This document shows, in pieces, positions 25,931-38,036 of a stretch of 64,000 bases of DNA. The notes below the pieces were generated by a model. The model was not told the DNA's origin, ran no database searches, and saw only the letters and a program-made list of their open reading frames with translations. Both the position numbers and the translations under genes were made by a program. This DNA comes from Globisporangium splendens (taxonomy: Eukaryota; Oomycota; Peronosporomycetes; Pythiales; Pythiaceae). The stretch covers positions 806,001-870,000 of the forward strand of contig VFIW01000002.1 of NCBI GenBank assembly GCA_006386115.1. The letters run 5' to 3'. Every line of letters starts with the position of its first letter. Within the stretch, counting starts at the first letter, position 1.

Positions 25931-27972
25931 ATGAGCGCGCAGTCGACGTTCTCGCAGACCCCCGCGTACACGACGCGTTTTGCCAGCAAGAGCGAAGTCG
26001 TCGCCGAAGAAGCGCTCGTCTATGAAGGTGCGTGGGCTGGTGCGATGCTGATAGCTTGGATGTAGTTGGATAAATAGGATAGCATGGCGGCGTGTGTATG
26101 TGTGTGCGCATCGTGCCTGCGATCTCCCACGTTGCTTGCCTCTATTGCCTTCTACATCGCTGCGGATTGTGCGGAACACAAAGATGTCGGATGCGGATCG
26201 CGTTAACGGGACATGAGTATTGACGGAATCTTCTGTGCATATCTTTTCTTTCTCATGCATAAGTAGAGCTAAAGCGCACGATTTTGCTGTTGGAGACGGT
26301 GGTGAAGACGAATGCGAAGGAAAAGATCTCGCGCATCCTGCGCAACACGAGCAAACTGCGCAAGACGCTGTCGATCCCGCAGTTGATCCAGGCCGTGAAC
26401 CAAGTGCTCCCGGAGAAGAACGAATCGAAGGCGTTGCTGCTGTCGTTGCTGGAGAAGATCGGGACCAAGGTAGATGCCACGGTCGATACAGAGATGACCG
26501 ACGTGTCGGAATCCACGCCAGAAGGTGATGCGCCTACCCCCACTGCCGACGCGGTGAAGGAGGTCGTCGTGCTCCCAGTGGTGGATCTGATTGAAGTCGA
26601 GGTGTATTTCTTCCTGTACGTGCTGGCGGCGCTGGTCAAGTACCAGCTCGCCGACGACGCGCTGCAGACTGTGCAGAAGGTGCTCGCGCGATCGGAACAG
26701 TTCAACCGCCGCACGCTCGATGCGTTCCAAGCCAAGTTGTACACGTACTACGCGAGCATCCACGAACAATTTGGTCACGACCTGCCTGCGATCCGTAGCA
26801 CGTTGCTCGCTGCGCATCGTACCGCGTGCTTGCGTTACGACGAAATCGGCCAAGCGACGCTCGTGAACCTGTTGCTGCGCAACTACTTGCACGAGAACCT
26901 GTACGAGCAGGCGTACAAGTTTGTGACGAAGACCACGTTCCCGGAGAACGCATCGAACAACCAGTTTGTGCGCTACCTGTTTTATGTGGGCAAGATCCAG
27001 GCCGTGCAGCTCGAGTACACGGAATCGTACACGAAGCTGATGCAGTCGATCCGTAAGGCGCCGCAGAACACGGCGATCGGCTTCCGCCGCACGGTGTACA
27101 AGCTCGCGATCATCGTGCAGCTGTTGATGGGCGAAGTGCCGGAACGCAGCATCTTCAACCAGGACGATCTGCGCAAAGCGCTCACGCCATATTTGCAACT
27201 CACCAACGTACGTGGCGACCCAAATGATGTCCTGATCGTACTTTGTGAGGCATTCTAATGACCGTACCTCTCTTTGTCTCTGTGTAGGCGGTGCGTGTGG
27301 GTAATTTGGAAGATTTCAACACCGTTCTGACGCAACATGCCGCAGTGTTCAAAGCCGACCACACCTACTCGCTCATTCTCCGGTAAGAACCCAGCCAGCC
27401 GTAGTCTGAATATGACGCTCGTATTTATCAATCACTCACCCTGAAATTGCCGCATTTGTTTTCGTTGTAGTCTGCGCCACAATGTGATCAAGACGGGTCT
27501 CCGAAAGATCAGCACGTCGTACTCGCGCATTCTCTTTTCCGACATTAGCGCCAAGCTCGCGTTGGAAAACTCGCAAAACGCGGAATTCGTGTGCGCGAAG
27601 GCGATCCGCGATGGTGTCATTGACGCCGTGATCGACCACAAGAACGGTTGGCTCCAGTCGAAGGAGACAGTCAACGTGTACACGACCAACGACCCGCAAG
27701 TGGCATTCCAGAAGCGTATTACTTTCTGTCTGGATGTGCACAACGAAGCTGTCAAGGTACACGTCGCGATCGTATCGTGAATTCACCTCTTGTGTTTGTG
27801 CGAAAACCTAACGATTTTCTTCTTTTGTCTGGTTGTTTTACAGGGAATGCGCTACCCACCGGATGCGTACAAGAAGGATCTGGAGAGCGCGGAAGAGCGC
27901 TTGGAGCGCGAGAAGCAGGAAGAAGAGCTCGCAAAGGAGATCGAAGACGAAATGGACGAAGACGATCTCTAA
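25931..27972 (+). CDS. PSMD3: 26S proteasome regulatory subunit Rpn3 (PSMD3), five exons
   Basis: Exons 25931-26027, 26267-27207, 27288-27382, 27471-27756 and 27844-27972 join in frame to 515 residues (human protein 534). The helical-repeat body carries [40 protein letters not shown] and [23 protein letters not shown]. The PCI domain follows with [40 protein letters not shown] and [12 protein letters not shown]. The tail ([23 protein letters not shown], then acidic) is the hallmark Rpn3 C-terminus. It is part of the proteasome lid and is needed for degradation of ubiquitinated proteins. Introns are 70-240 bp with standard GT-AG ends. The first exon is only 97 bp, so single-frame reading loses the N-terminus. 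Confidence 0.95.
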
Positions 27973-28486
27973 ATGCAGCCAGCGATGCATTTCCCACACG
28001 CGAGCGTTGTGTTTGGTGAACTAGCCTCAAGATCTCTGTGAGTGGCTTTGGAGTAGATGCACCTGATTAATCAAGAAAAAAGGAATAGCTGTGCGAAGGA
28101 TTTAATGGTGAAACGAACCATATCAAGTATCTTTGCCGGATCATCAACACCGCATTTGCCTGCTGTTTCGTCCAAGTGGATGATGTTTTACTGTATCTTG
28201 TATGTCGCTTTCTTGTGGTTTGAACATACTTTTTTATGTGTATATATTTTTCTGTTTTCGTTTGCACTGATGCGCACAGCAACGTTCGCATCTACCTGAA
28301 GAATATACGATGACTCGTCTAATAGCAAAAGACTCGGACACGACGCGATCAAAGCAAAGACAAACGACGCTGCATATCTTGTTCATTGCTCTCTTCTTCA
28401 TTAGCGCATACGCACGCGCATGTGTCGCATCACCAAATGATTTTCTTCTTCTCCTGCTGCTCTCTCCCCACTCGGTCTTGACGCGT

Positions 28487-28876
28487 TTACTTCTTCTGCG
28501 CGTACAATGGCACGGTGTAGCGGTCCGAGTGGTAGGTGGACTCACCGACGACCCAGCCGGGCACGTCCTTCATGATCTTGCGTTCCTCCTCGAGCACCTT
28601 CTCCTGCTGTGCGAGGAACTCGACGTCGGCCTCTGCCTGCAGGAACGGCAGCATGGAGATCCGTCGCTCGCGCTCCTCGGCCGCCAGCTTGCGGTGCTTC
28701 TGGTTGTGCTGGCCCACGAGGTAGAACCCGAAGGACGTGAGCGCGAACGAGCCGAGGAAGAACATCCAGCCAGGCGGCCCGCGCGTGGCCGGCACGCCGC
28801 GCACGTACTTGGCCGGCTTGAAGCCGCCCGGCGGCGGCATCTCCTGGCTCGCAGGGGCAAAGTTCGGCGTCGCCAT
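28487..28876 (-). CDS. NDUFA13: NADH dehydrogenase (complex I) subunit NDUFA13 / GRIM-19
   Basis: 129 residues from the ATG at 28876 (MATPNFAPASQEMPPPGGF). The frame is open further upstream, but the conserved QEMPPPGG start fits this ATG. Family features: MPPPGGFKPAKY, one transmembrane segment (WMFFLGSFALTSFGFYLVG), ERERRISMLPFLQAEADVEFL, and EEERKIMKDVPGWVVGES.YHSDR. It is an accessory subunit of mitochondrial respiratory complex I, with a single membrane span and a long helix. It is convergent with Rpn3; the 3' ends are about 510 bp apart. Confidence 0.95.
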   Translation of the reverse strand: MATPNFAPASQEMPPPGGFKPAKYVRGVPATRGPPGWMFFLGSFALTSFGFYLVGQHNQKHRKLAAEERERRISMLPFLQAEADVEFLAQQEKVLEEERKIMKDVPGWVVGESTYHSDRYTVPLYAQKK

Positions 28877-29418
28877 TTTCTCTTCCTTGTGCTTGGACGC
28901 TTTGTGTGTGGAGCCCCCCTTGCGTTGTTCGGGTGGTCTAGTGCTGGGAGGGGAATGGCCCTGTGAGAACGGATAACCTGTTGAATACAATAGTATGGAC
29001 AGTGACGAACAGGATCGATTTTGAGAGGGACCTGTGTAAATGCATGGTGTTGGAGGATGGGAGAAGAAAATGCAATTGGGAAGAAATATGCGAATACAAA
29101 GGTTTCTTCAACGTGAACTGATCAAGGAACTGCAGAATGTGGACGAGCAAGCACACAACGAGAATGGTTTCGATGAACATGGCGTCACCAGCATTTCATT
29201 AGCATGCCAAGATGCATCGGAATTGCTTTTCTCTTTTTTCTTAGCTGCCGCTTCCATGGCGTGCGCTTCGTTCCACCGCAGTCTGCATACTCTGCTTAAC
29301 AGCCTCTCGTGTCCAGATCACTTGTCTTGTCCGACTTGCCACGAATCGGAGCGTGTCCATGGCTTCCGTAGCTCTTGTCGCCCTTGGTGGTCGCATCATT
29401 TTGTTTTTCTTCGTTTTC
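28877..29418. other. Interval between NDUFA13 and BRF1, no gene recognised
   Basis: This contains the NDUFA13 promoter/5'UTR and the 3'UTR of BRF1, both genes being on the minus strand. Short open frames here have no family features. Confidence 0.5.
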
Positions 29419-31510
29419 TCAAAAGCCGTTGCTTGCTGCTTCCCCAAACAACTCATCTATCACTTCATAATTAATCCTTCGGCTTTTTAATTTCTGGAAG
29501 ATACACAAAGCAACAATGACAACACAATGGTCAGAAACGTGGTTCAGCCATACAGCAACAATGTACACTTTAGCACGTACATAAATGGCATGTTGTGCAG
29601 TGTCCGGAGGCGGGACGTTGGCGTCCGGCGCTTTTTTTCTCCGCTTTTTCTTCGGCACTTCGGGTGCGTTGAGGCCATTCAGCCGTTTCTCTTCCTATTA
29701 AACCAGCACACGCAATTCTTAATACCATCCACAGAATCAAAAGAATCAGTCCATACACTGGACGTACCTGCTCCTGGATAAAATCTTTGTTCATTTTCTC
29801 CCACAAGATCTTCTTCTTATCGGCTTCTTCTTTTGTCAGCAGCAGCGCGTTGATTTCGTCGTCGTCCAGGTCCGAGAAGTTGTCGTCCTTCGGCTCTCCT
29901 CGTGACCGTCCACGTGGATGACTCTCGCCATCGTACTCGTCCTCCTCGTCGTCATAGTCGCGAGCGCCAACTTTCGACTCCTCATCGTCGGCGTCTTCCT
30001 CCAAATCGTCCTCCTCTCGCTCGCCATCGTCGTCTTCGTGAGTACGCGACAAATTGGACCCGCTGCGTGTCCTCCTTCGTCCTCCTTCGCGCTTCGCAAA
30101 CGCGTCGTGACGGTATCCGCCGATTTTAACGGAAGAAGAACCGCCTTCTTCCTCTAATGCGAGCGTGAGATCGCGCTCGATCGTCTTGTAAAAGTCGGCT
30201 TCTTCGCGCTTACGGATGATATAGCGCGCCGATTTCTTGCGCACGCGCAGCAGCACTTCCTGGGCTGCCAGGCGACTCGCACGGTTCACGATCTGCTCGT
30301 TCGCGTTCTCAAAGCCGTAATCAATATCGTCATCGTCGTCTTCTTCCGCGAGCATCTTGTCGTCGTTTTTCATACTACTGCTCAGCAGCGAGCTCGCGTG
30401 CTTCTTCTTGTAATACGCGTCACCACTCAGGAAGCGCGACATCTCTTCGTCCTTCATCTTCTTGCTCTTGCTGTCCACTTCGTCCGAGTCGCTCAGACTG
30501 TCACCGTCGTCATCGTCCTCAACGTCGGGTGTCTGCTTGCGCACGCGCTTGCGGCCATTCTCCAGCGGTAATCGCTCCGACTCGAGCAGCAGCATCTCCA
30601 TGACCTCTTTCTCGCGGTGGCGCTGGAAACTCGGTGGATCGCACTCGACGCGCGACATCTCGAGCTTGCCGACCTGGTCGTACGTCAATTGCGCGGTCGG
30701 CGTCAGCGAGAACTCGTACAGACGCTGCTTGAGCGTGCGTTCACCGATGTTGACGACGTCCATGACGTCGTGGAGACTGCACATGACCGACTGCGATCGC
30801 GCAGCGATCAAAAGCGCAGCACCACAGATCCCCGACGGTCGACGGCCCGTCTCGATCCAGTCGCGCTTCATCGTCGCGACCAGACGCAGCGCCGTCGTCG
30901 CGATGCTGTGCGTCTTGCCGGCAAAATTGAGCTGCGAGGCAAAGCGGTGAATGTACAGCGACGGATCGATGAGCGGCAGATGGATCTGCAGCAGCTTGCA
31001 GAATTTCAGGAACACGCCACCGAGGACGTACACGTTGATCTGCAGTTTATCCGAGAAATCGATCAGCAAATGCGGCGAGCGTTCGCGGCGACACACAATG
31101 TACAGACACGCTGCGATGACCGTTTGCGCCTTGCGACCATGCGTAAAGTTGCGCTGCAGCGCGAGCGCAAACAGTCGGAACGCCGAGTCCACGTAGTGGT
31201 CGCCGAGGCGCAGCATGCCGGCGATCTGGCGGATCTTCTTCTTGCCGTTCGCGAGTGTGTTGGCGCGCGACTCCATGCCGTAGTTGCGTCCGCTCGTGCC
31301 GATGTTGCCGTAGGACTTGGACGACGTCGACGACACGAACTGGCCCACGACCGAGTGCGCGCCGCCGCCGGACTCGTGGAACTCGATCGAGGACACGATG
31401 TTGTTCTCCTCCAGGATGGTGCCGCAGCTCACGCAGACCGCCTCGCCGCTCACATCGACGATGTCGATCTCCGTGCACGAGCACGTGGGGCAGATCGTCG
31501 TGGACGACAT
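29419..31510 (-). CDS. BRF1: TFIIIB subunit BRF1 (TFIIB-related factor of RNA polymerase III), three exons
   Basis: Exons 31510-29768, 29694-29581 and 29493-29419 join in phase 0 to 643 residues. The N-terminus has a zinc ribbon (CPTC....CVSCGTILEENN). Two cyclin-like repeats follow (KKIRQIAGMLRLGDHYVDSAF...AACLYIVCRRERSPHLLIDFSD and HRFASQLNFAGKTHSIATTALRLV...RRPSGICGAALLIAARSQ). The C-terminal half is long, acidic and charged, with a RASRLAAQEVLL stretch. The two small 3' exons add a Lys/Arg-rich segment (PKKKRRKKAPD) and the conserved C-terminal motif RRINYEVIDELF, which supports the splicing. BRF1 recruits RNA polymerase III to tRNA and 5S genes. An upstream in-frame extension through a CT-rich tract is judged non-coding. 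Confidence 0.94.
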
Positions 31511-31545
31511 CACGCTGCTGCGCGCTTCGTCGCTGTTGCCAGGGA

Positions 31546-31546
31546 C

Positions 31547-31579
<33 letters not shown>

Positions 31580-31600
31580 CACACACACACGCGCGCACAC
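31546..31600. repeat. (GA)n/(CA)n microsatellite upstream of BRF1
   Basis: A GA-rich run followed by CA repeats, about 35 bp upstream of the BRF1 start codon in its presumed 5'UTR/promoter. Confidence 0.85.
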
Positions 31601-32612
31601 ACGCAGAGCTCTGGTGCTTTGCTTGGCGCCTTCGAATCCGAATGCTGGTTGCGAAGCTCTTTCTCAGGGATTACAATAGACCGAGTGGCGAATAGGATGA
31701 AGTTGTAGGAAGGTGGCACGAAGGTTGCGAGAAGGTGAACGCTTTGAAGCCAACCAACTACTCTGACTTTGTGGGAGTGTGTGTTGCAGAATGAGTGGGT
31801 TTTTGCTATTCGCGCGTCAGGAAGGACAAGAGCCATGATTGAAGCGAAGTGATCGAGTGATCTCATCTTCAAGGTCGTACTTCGAGCTCCTAATTATCGT
31901 GTCTTGCTTGCACGGACGACAAGCTGAATAGCCCAACGGTCTGGCCTGACGGAGAAACCTTTCGATGGTGTGCATGTTTTCCATCATGACAAACCGTCCT
32001 TAGCGCCGTTGCTGTTACCCTCGGAAGCAAAGTTTGACGCTTCACTGAGGTCCTAAGTGAACCATGTCTTCAGTTTGCGCATCATGCTCACAACGTAACG
32101 TCTTGCACGAGGCTAATGAGCCCTGGTTCGGTGTATGTACGTAGTTGATAAGCTGCGATATCCATGTGTGTGTGTGTCCATCGGTTTGGTCAACTTTGAA
32201 CCATTGGAGCCACGCAGCGGAAAGATAACCTTGAGTGGTCAACAAGGTTCTGCATCCACCTAGAAACATTTCGACATTGACGCCATTCTCATACTCCAAG
32301 TGTCACGACCGAACTACACGAGTGTGCCTGGATTTTTCGGCACCGAGTCCCCAGAAACCAGAAACCAACAACCCACAACTCATCTCTGTTCCATTTTCAT
32401 CGCCATCAGTTTTGCTCGGATATTTTCACAACTAACTACACACTCCAGGCAAACACCATTTGCTTGATTGCACCCATATATTTACAATTATTACTTTCAG
32501 TTTCACTTTCCTAGCCTTAGGAAAGATTTCATAAAAAAAAACGTCCGCGTCCACGAACTCCCCTCCTCAATACCGCTAACTAATGCCTATCCCCGAGCTC
32601 ACACAAGAGCCC
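31601..32612. other. Interval between BRF1 and cyclin, no gene recognised
   Basis: About 1 kb upstream of BRF1 and downstream of the cyclin stop. It should hold the BRF1 promoter and cyclin 3'UTR (an AATAAA lies at 32620-32625 on the plus strand and none is obvious on minus). No coding or RNA signature is seen. Confidence 0.5.
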
Positions 32613-34166
32613 TTATACCAATAAATCTTCAATGTCCATGCTCGCGATGTTCATGTGCGGCACTTTGGACACCTTACCGAACCGGTCCGAGCCGAATTTC
32701 GTGCGCACGGCGACTAAATCAAACGAGAGCGATGCGAGCATGTCGCTCAGGTCGCGCACGCAGCACCAGATGTCCTTGGCGTAGTAGCCCGTGATCTCCT
32801 CGAACCCGAGCACCCAGCTCAGACTCGGCTTTTGCTTTTCATAATAGATCTGCGCGAGGAGCACCGATGACGACGCGATCACCGACGGCACGTACTTGGC
32901 GCACAAGTGAAAGTCCAACAGCGTCTGCTCCGAGAAAAAGTTGGCCAGCTGCGCGACCTCGAGTTCGGACTCGAGCTTGTCGTTGTAGTACTCCAGAAAA
33001 CCGCTGCACGTGGGCACGACGAGGTTGAACTTGAACACCTGCAGCATCTCCTTCTCAAACTGCACGATCTGCTTGGCCGTGTACGACCGCTCGCAGATGT
33101 ACACGAGGTCCTCGATGTCGACCGGGTGGATCTCCTCAAACTTGGACGCGATCAGAAGCGCCGTGAGCGCCACGAGCTGGAAGTTCTCGCGCTTCACATG
33201 CACGGACGCCAGGAAGCGGTCGATGTAGTTGACGGTCAGGTACAGAGTGTCGGGCTGCAGGTTGAAGTGGTTGTGTACCTCGACGAGCCAGTCGATGAGC
33301 ATCGAGCGCATGACCATTGTCACATGCGGCTGCGAGTGGAAGTAGTCGGTCACGACGTGGTGAACCTTTTCCCGTCGCAGCAGCGTCTCGTAGATGTCGC
33401 TCTCGTACTCGTCCAGGTCGCCTGGGAAGTAAGGCGGCGGGAACAGGAACGGCTCGTGCTGCTTCGTCTTCTCCTCGAGACTCTGACCAAAGATGTCCAA
33501 CTTGTCCTGCGCCACCACTTGGACCGGCACGAAGTTGTCCTCGTCAATGGTGCTGCAGGCATCGCCGTCGTCTTCGCTCTCCGTGTCGTCGCTGTCCTCG
33601 CTATCCTGGATCGTCTCCAGCTTCTTGGTGGCAGCGCTGCAAGCTGCTTCCTCACTCTGCTCTGGCAGCACTGGAGCCTTTGCCTTTTCTTCAAGAATAG
33701 GAACAGGAGACGCAACTTTCTCAACAACACAAACAGCCTCAGGCTGTTCCAGGACGACGGTCTCCGCCTCATACTCCACCTCGGGAGTCTCTTCTTCAAC
33801 GATGACCTCTTCAACTGGGTGGTGGACGATCACGTCGCCGCTCTCGCTGCCCTCGCTCTCCGTCTCGTCGTCTTCCTCCTCGTCGTCTTCGTCAAAGTCT
33901 TCAGGCTCCGTGTCCGCGAGCGAGTCGACACTGTAAAGCTTCTCACGGAGCCCTCGTCGCTTCATCACCTTGTGCACCGAGCCTGAACCCGAGGTCTTGG
34001 ACAAAGCAGCAGCCTGGGGCTTGACCGGTTCGCTCCACTTGGTCGCGTCGATGCTCTTGAGCTCGACGGCGCTCACCTCCATCATGAAGCAGCTCAAAAG
34101 GTACTCCTTGACCGCGCGGCGGCGCAGCTGTTGCTGCTGCTGACGTCTTCTGCGTGGCCAGCCCAT
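32613..34166 (-). CDS. B-type (mitotic) cyclin
   Basis: 517 residues, single exon. The N-terminal ~240 residues are low-complexity, with acidic clusters (EDDEEEDDETESEGSESGD) and a short Gln run. The cyclin box begins near residue 275: TDYFHSQPHVTMVMRSMLIDWLVEVH, LQPDTLYLTVNYIDRFLA, LVALTALLIASKFEEIHP, DLVYICERSYT. The second cyclin fold follows (LEYYNDKLESELEVAQLANFFSEQTLLDFHLCAKYVPSVIASSSVLLAQ). MRSMLIDWLVEV and KFEEI are the CDK-binding hallmarks of cyclin A/B; overall it is closest to cyclin B. A possible destruction box (KRRGLREKLYS) lies near residue 70 but is not canonical. Confidence 0.93.
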   Translation of the reverse strand: MGWPRRRRQQQQQLRRRAVKEYLLSCFMMEVSAVELKSIDATKWSEPVKPQAAALSKTSGSGSVHKVMKRRGLREKLYSVDSLADTEPEDFDEDDEEEDDETESEGSESGDVIVHHPVEEVIVEEETPEVEYEAETVVLEQPEAVCVVEKVASPVPILEEKAKAPVLPEQSEEAACSAATKKLETIQDSEDSDDTESEDDGDACSTIDEDNFVPVQVVAQDKLDIFGQSLEEKTKQHEPFLFPPPYFPGDLDEYESDIYETLLRREKVHHVVTDYFHSQPHVTMVMRSMLIDWLVEVHNHFNLQPDTLYLTVNYIDRFLASVHVKRENFQLVALTALLIASKFEEIHPVDIEDLVYICERSYTAKQIVQFEKEMLQVFKFNLVVPTCSGFLEYYNDKLESELEVAQLANFFSEQTLLDFHLCAKYVPSVIASSSVLLAQIYYEKQKPSLSWVLGFEEITGYYAKDIWCCVRDLSDMLASLSFDLVAVRTKFGSDRFGKVSKVPHMNIASMDIEDLLV

Positions 34167-35894
34167 TGCTTATTCTCTTAGTTTATCTAGCGACGTTCGC
34201 AATGCGTCTCCAATTCGATTCTGAACAGCAGGATTTTTTGTTCACACGAGAAGGAGAGGTCCATGTGGTGTGATGGTTCTTTGGGGCCAACTTTCTTTTT
34301 TCACCCTCCTCACCGCGTGCGCGAGAGACTCACTCGGGGTCGGCACAGGGAATAAAGGGGAAGAGGCTGACAATACACACACCCATGTCCGTGAGGAGAA
34401 CAGCAGACGGGCAGCAGGAATAGCCATGCGCATCGTTGAGGGAACGCTCCTCCTGCACCAAATAACTATCTCACACCACAACGAGACCCGTTTTTGGAAG
34501 TGTTTGAAAACAGTTTGGTCGGCTGAACAGTCGACAATTGGTATTAAAGTATGTGAGATACGGTTAAAAACCATCTCAGATGAGTTTTAAACACAGTTGC
34601 CTCGAGAGTTGATCTCACACAGTCACTGTATGCGAACAAAAACCAGAAAAGGGAGCCAAGTAAGAGAGAGAGAGAGATTCCATAATGGATGCGAGTGTAT
34701 CTGCTGGGATAGGCTGCCGCGAGCAGCATCATCATGCAAATGGCTCGCATGACTCAGGACTGTGCTCCGTGTCATAGTGAGACCCAGTGCAAAAAGTCTC
34801 CAAATGTGCCTGTATCCTACGGTATCTTTGTCAAGATTGCCATGCTCACGACTTTTGCGTGTGGCTTCACTCCCGCCAAAGCCGACAGCAGCAAATGTGA
34901 GATGTGCGCGATCCAAACGAGAGCAGAAAAGACGGTGCGACAGTTGCCGAGACACAGGAAAGTTCATGCTTGCGCAGTGTTCGCGGCGCGTTCACCGCAA
35001 TGCCGCGGAAGCTTCCGTTCGAGCGGCATGACGCTCAACAATACACGACGCTACTGCTTGTGTTCCATGGCGTGCTTCACTATTGGGACTGTGTGCGTCT
35101 GATGTGTGTGAGGCTTCCTTCTAAATGGGAGTTATAGACACGAAGTCACGATAAAAAGCGAAAAATCAACGCAACATGCTTGGATTGAGCCGCAGATAGT
35201 TTGGTTCTCGTCCTGCTTGGCAGATACGTCAATGGACTCGTTTCGACGCTTGCGAATGGAATAAAAACGTGCGGAGTGTGGCAATATTTGAGGATCCATC
35301 CTTGCATCCCAGTATCTTTCGGTCGTTTGCTGTTATGGCGCCATGCAGCGACTGAAGAAAAAAAACATGACTGAAACTTGGAATAAAAGAAAAAGGTCAA
35401 GGACACATCACAAGCGTTTCTGTATAAATACAAATATGTAGTTTCTATGCAAACTGTATGGCTCCCATGCAGCAGAAATGAACGCAGCAGCCATGCTGGT
35501 CGATGGATTTTCATGTTGGCTTCGCAATCATGTACTGTGAGGTGAGCACGCGCGTGTGGCTGTAGTTTCGCTGCCTGCTCTACGCATTATAGGTTGCGCT
35601 TGACTCTGGGCTGCATGACAGCATTCGTGTGTCCAGGTGCGCTGCTTGGGGCGGCATGGCATCATCTGTGTGTTAAAAGTGCACCGCACTTGTGTGCGAT
35701 TTGTTTTTTTTCGCGTGTGTCGTATTGACGCAGCTCTATTTCTGTAACCAGCGCTCTATTTATTGCGGACAAAATGGCTGCCAAGATGCCTTTTGTCTGT
35801 GTGTGTTTTCTCAGCACTGACGTCTTTCCTTTGCAGCAAAGCGCTTACGTAGTTGAGACAGCGCCGTCCATAGACAATCGCACGCAGGCACCTC
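34167..35894. other. 1.7-kb interval, no gene recognised
   Basis: The upstream region of the divergent cyclin (minus) and EF-hand (plus) genes. Open frames on both strands are short and lack domain features or plausible splice partners. A (GA)n run occurs near 34660-34678. Confidence 0.5.
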
Positions 35895-37372
35895 ATGGAT
35901 TCCTCGAGAGCGGTGGACATGCCGCCAGTGTTGACACCCGAGAGCGAGAAGCGCTTGCTGCGAATCTTCTGCTTCTTACGACAGCACGAGCGGAAGGCGA
36001 GAATTAGGCGGAAACGTGCCGAATTGGTGCAAAAGCTGAGCTGCAGTGACGGTGGTGGGCACGCCGCCGCATCTCCCAGTTCTTATTCCCTTGCCGCGCT
36101 GGCTCCCACGCCACTTTCGTGGCACTCTCCTCCTCCGTGTTCATCCGAGTCAGACGCGGTGGTGTCCTCGAAGGAGGGAACTGCGACAGCACTGAAGAAA
36201 GATGCCCTTTTTGACCAGAAAGATTTACTCGAAGAGCTCAACCGACTGGCGGACAACACGAACGAGACACGTCCCCCGACTGCAAACTCAAAAGTAGCCA
36301 CCCCTTCTTGTTCCCCCCGTGCTCAGGCTGCTGCAAGCTCAACAACGTCCGCCGTCGCAAATCATGAGAAAACAGCGGAAGCGCAGGATCACCTGGCGGA
36401 ACTTCGACGCGAGATCCGAGAACTTGAGAAAGGGTTGTGTCCCTCGTCCCCCTTCGATACCTCAGGGTGCATCGCACCTGCGGATTTGGTGTCAGCGATG
36501 AAAGCCATGAGCCGAAACCCAACAAAGGTACCCTCACTCAAAATTTGTCTTGTTGGCTGTCACTGACACAAGAAAAAGAAACGAACATGGTGCGTGAAGA
36601 GTATCTGAGCAACTCGTCCTCGTTGTTGTGCGGGTCCCCGGACTTCTTAGACGGAAATCCAGTGGATGATCTGGGAAGCCGACGACGACCTCGATGGGGC
36701 TATCGACTGGCACGAATTCAGGAGTTGCTATGCAAGGTCTCTGGTCGACAAGCACGGTCTGGAGCCCAACCAGCTGTACCACTTCACTCAGTTTCTCCTC
36801 TGTGACGTCGATGGAAGCTTTACAGTCTCAGGTGTGGTGGCTTTGAGCTTTTGGCGTTTGGGTTGGCTGACCCAGGTTCTCACTCTGATATTGTCTTTTC
36901 TCACTGTAACAGTCCTGGAACTAAAGGCTGGGCTCAAGAAGCTCCCAGGCACGGACCACTTGGCATCGAAGCTCCTCGTGGCGCTCAAGGATGACGCCGA
37001 GCAGCAGCTTCTCCAGAAATTCACACTCTCCGAGTACCTCGACATCATGCTCGCAGACCTGCCCTCGAACTTCAACATCACACCAGCTGCGTATAAAGTA
37101 TGAAAGCCCCGAGTGAAAAACATCATATTTAAACCAATCGACACGCATCATAGGACGAATATGAGCGAATCAAATGGCGAAGACGCAACATCAGCAAGAA
37201 GCACCTGCCAGGCGCGCAATTTTCCACCTGCAATAATTTCGGAGACAACATCGCAGCAAAGCTGCCACTATTAAGAAACAAATCCACACAAACTTCTTTT
37301 TCATCAGTGAGCTTTCGAGTTGACACGTTTGGAGTGAACAGCAAGCGTCTTCATGAATTGAAAATGGGGTAG
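35895..37372 (+). CDS. EF-hand calcium-binding protein, four exons
   Basis: Exons 35895-36527, 36651-36831, 36913-37097 and 37154-37372 join to 405 residues. The N-terminal half is basic then Ser/Ala-rich, with a helix predicted around AEAQDHLAELRREIRELEKG. The calcium-binding part has one canonical loop (DDDLDGAIDWHE, in IWEADDDLDGAIDWHEF) and a second (DVDGSFTVSVLE) that is completed only after splicing exon 2 to 3. The C-terminal exon (DEYERIKWRRRNISKKHL...) is basic. The IWE-D-D-DG-I-W-EF pattern with DKxGLEPNQLY recalls EF-hand proteins associated with cilia, plausible for a zoospore-forming organism, but this is inference. The exact orthology is not known. Confidence 0.8.
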
Positions 37373-38036
37373 ACTGAGCACGCCACATACCCGAGCTGCT
37401 AACAAAAGGATCAGCTTTCACTATACCATTGTGCCCACAGAAAAGCGATATGCCCAGCAAAGATGCAAGCATTTTCAGATTTGTTGCGAGTGCATTTCCC
37501 TAAAGACTTGGCACGATACAGTACAAAAAAGACATGATCTGGGGGAACTCGTCTGCTGAAATGGAGACAAGACCTTGCAGGAAAAATGCTGCTCATTGGT
37601 TGGAACTTCTTGGAAGGAGCACAGTACCCAATAACAACTCCAATCAGAGAGAAAGCTTACAAACCACACTGCAATCTGCAACGGGAAGCTACGCAACGCA
37701 TTCTTAATGACGTACATGCAGAGACCGCGACTTGCTTGCATTAAGACATTGAACTATGCTGAGCGTTGGTTCTGTTCCCAAGCACAGCATGGCGGCAGAT
37801 TGTCCAGCGGCAAGATGAGCAGCATCTCACTCGTATCAGAAATAATATATGAGAGATTCTACAGTATTCATACCAATTATCAAATCAAGCATAACCTGTA
37901 TTTCCTATAATTCATTTTTAATAGGTTATTCGTTCTAACAAGTTATGTGTTTGCATAGCGAACTCGGTGGTTCGAGTGAGGTGCCCTTCATTTTACGGAA
38001 GCAAACGCAGCAAGAAGCAAGAGCTAAGCAAGCAGC
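37373..38036. other. Interval between EF-hand gene and PAM16, no gene recognised
   Basis: AT-richer sequence with no long frame. It includes the PAM16 promoter. Confidence 0.5.

Noticed and set aside
26269..27198. 309-codon minus-strand ORF opposite Rpn3
   Set aside because: Shadow of Rpn3 exon 2, His/Arg/Leu-rich.
30617..31708. 363-codon plus-strand ORF opposite BRF1
   Set aside because: Arg/Val/Ala-rich shadow, no family features; BRF1 is clearly coding on the other strand.
32907..33986. 359-codon plus-strand ORF opposite the cyclin
   Set aside because: Leu/Val/Arg-rich shadow of the cyclin frame.
34167..35894. Possible gene between cyclin and EF-hand protein
   Set aside because: Several 75-120 codon frames, none with domains, consistent splice partners or coding-like composition.
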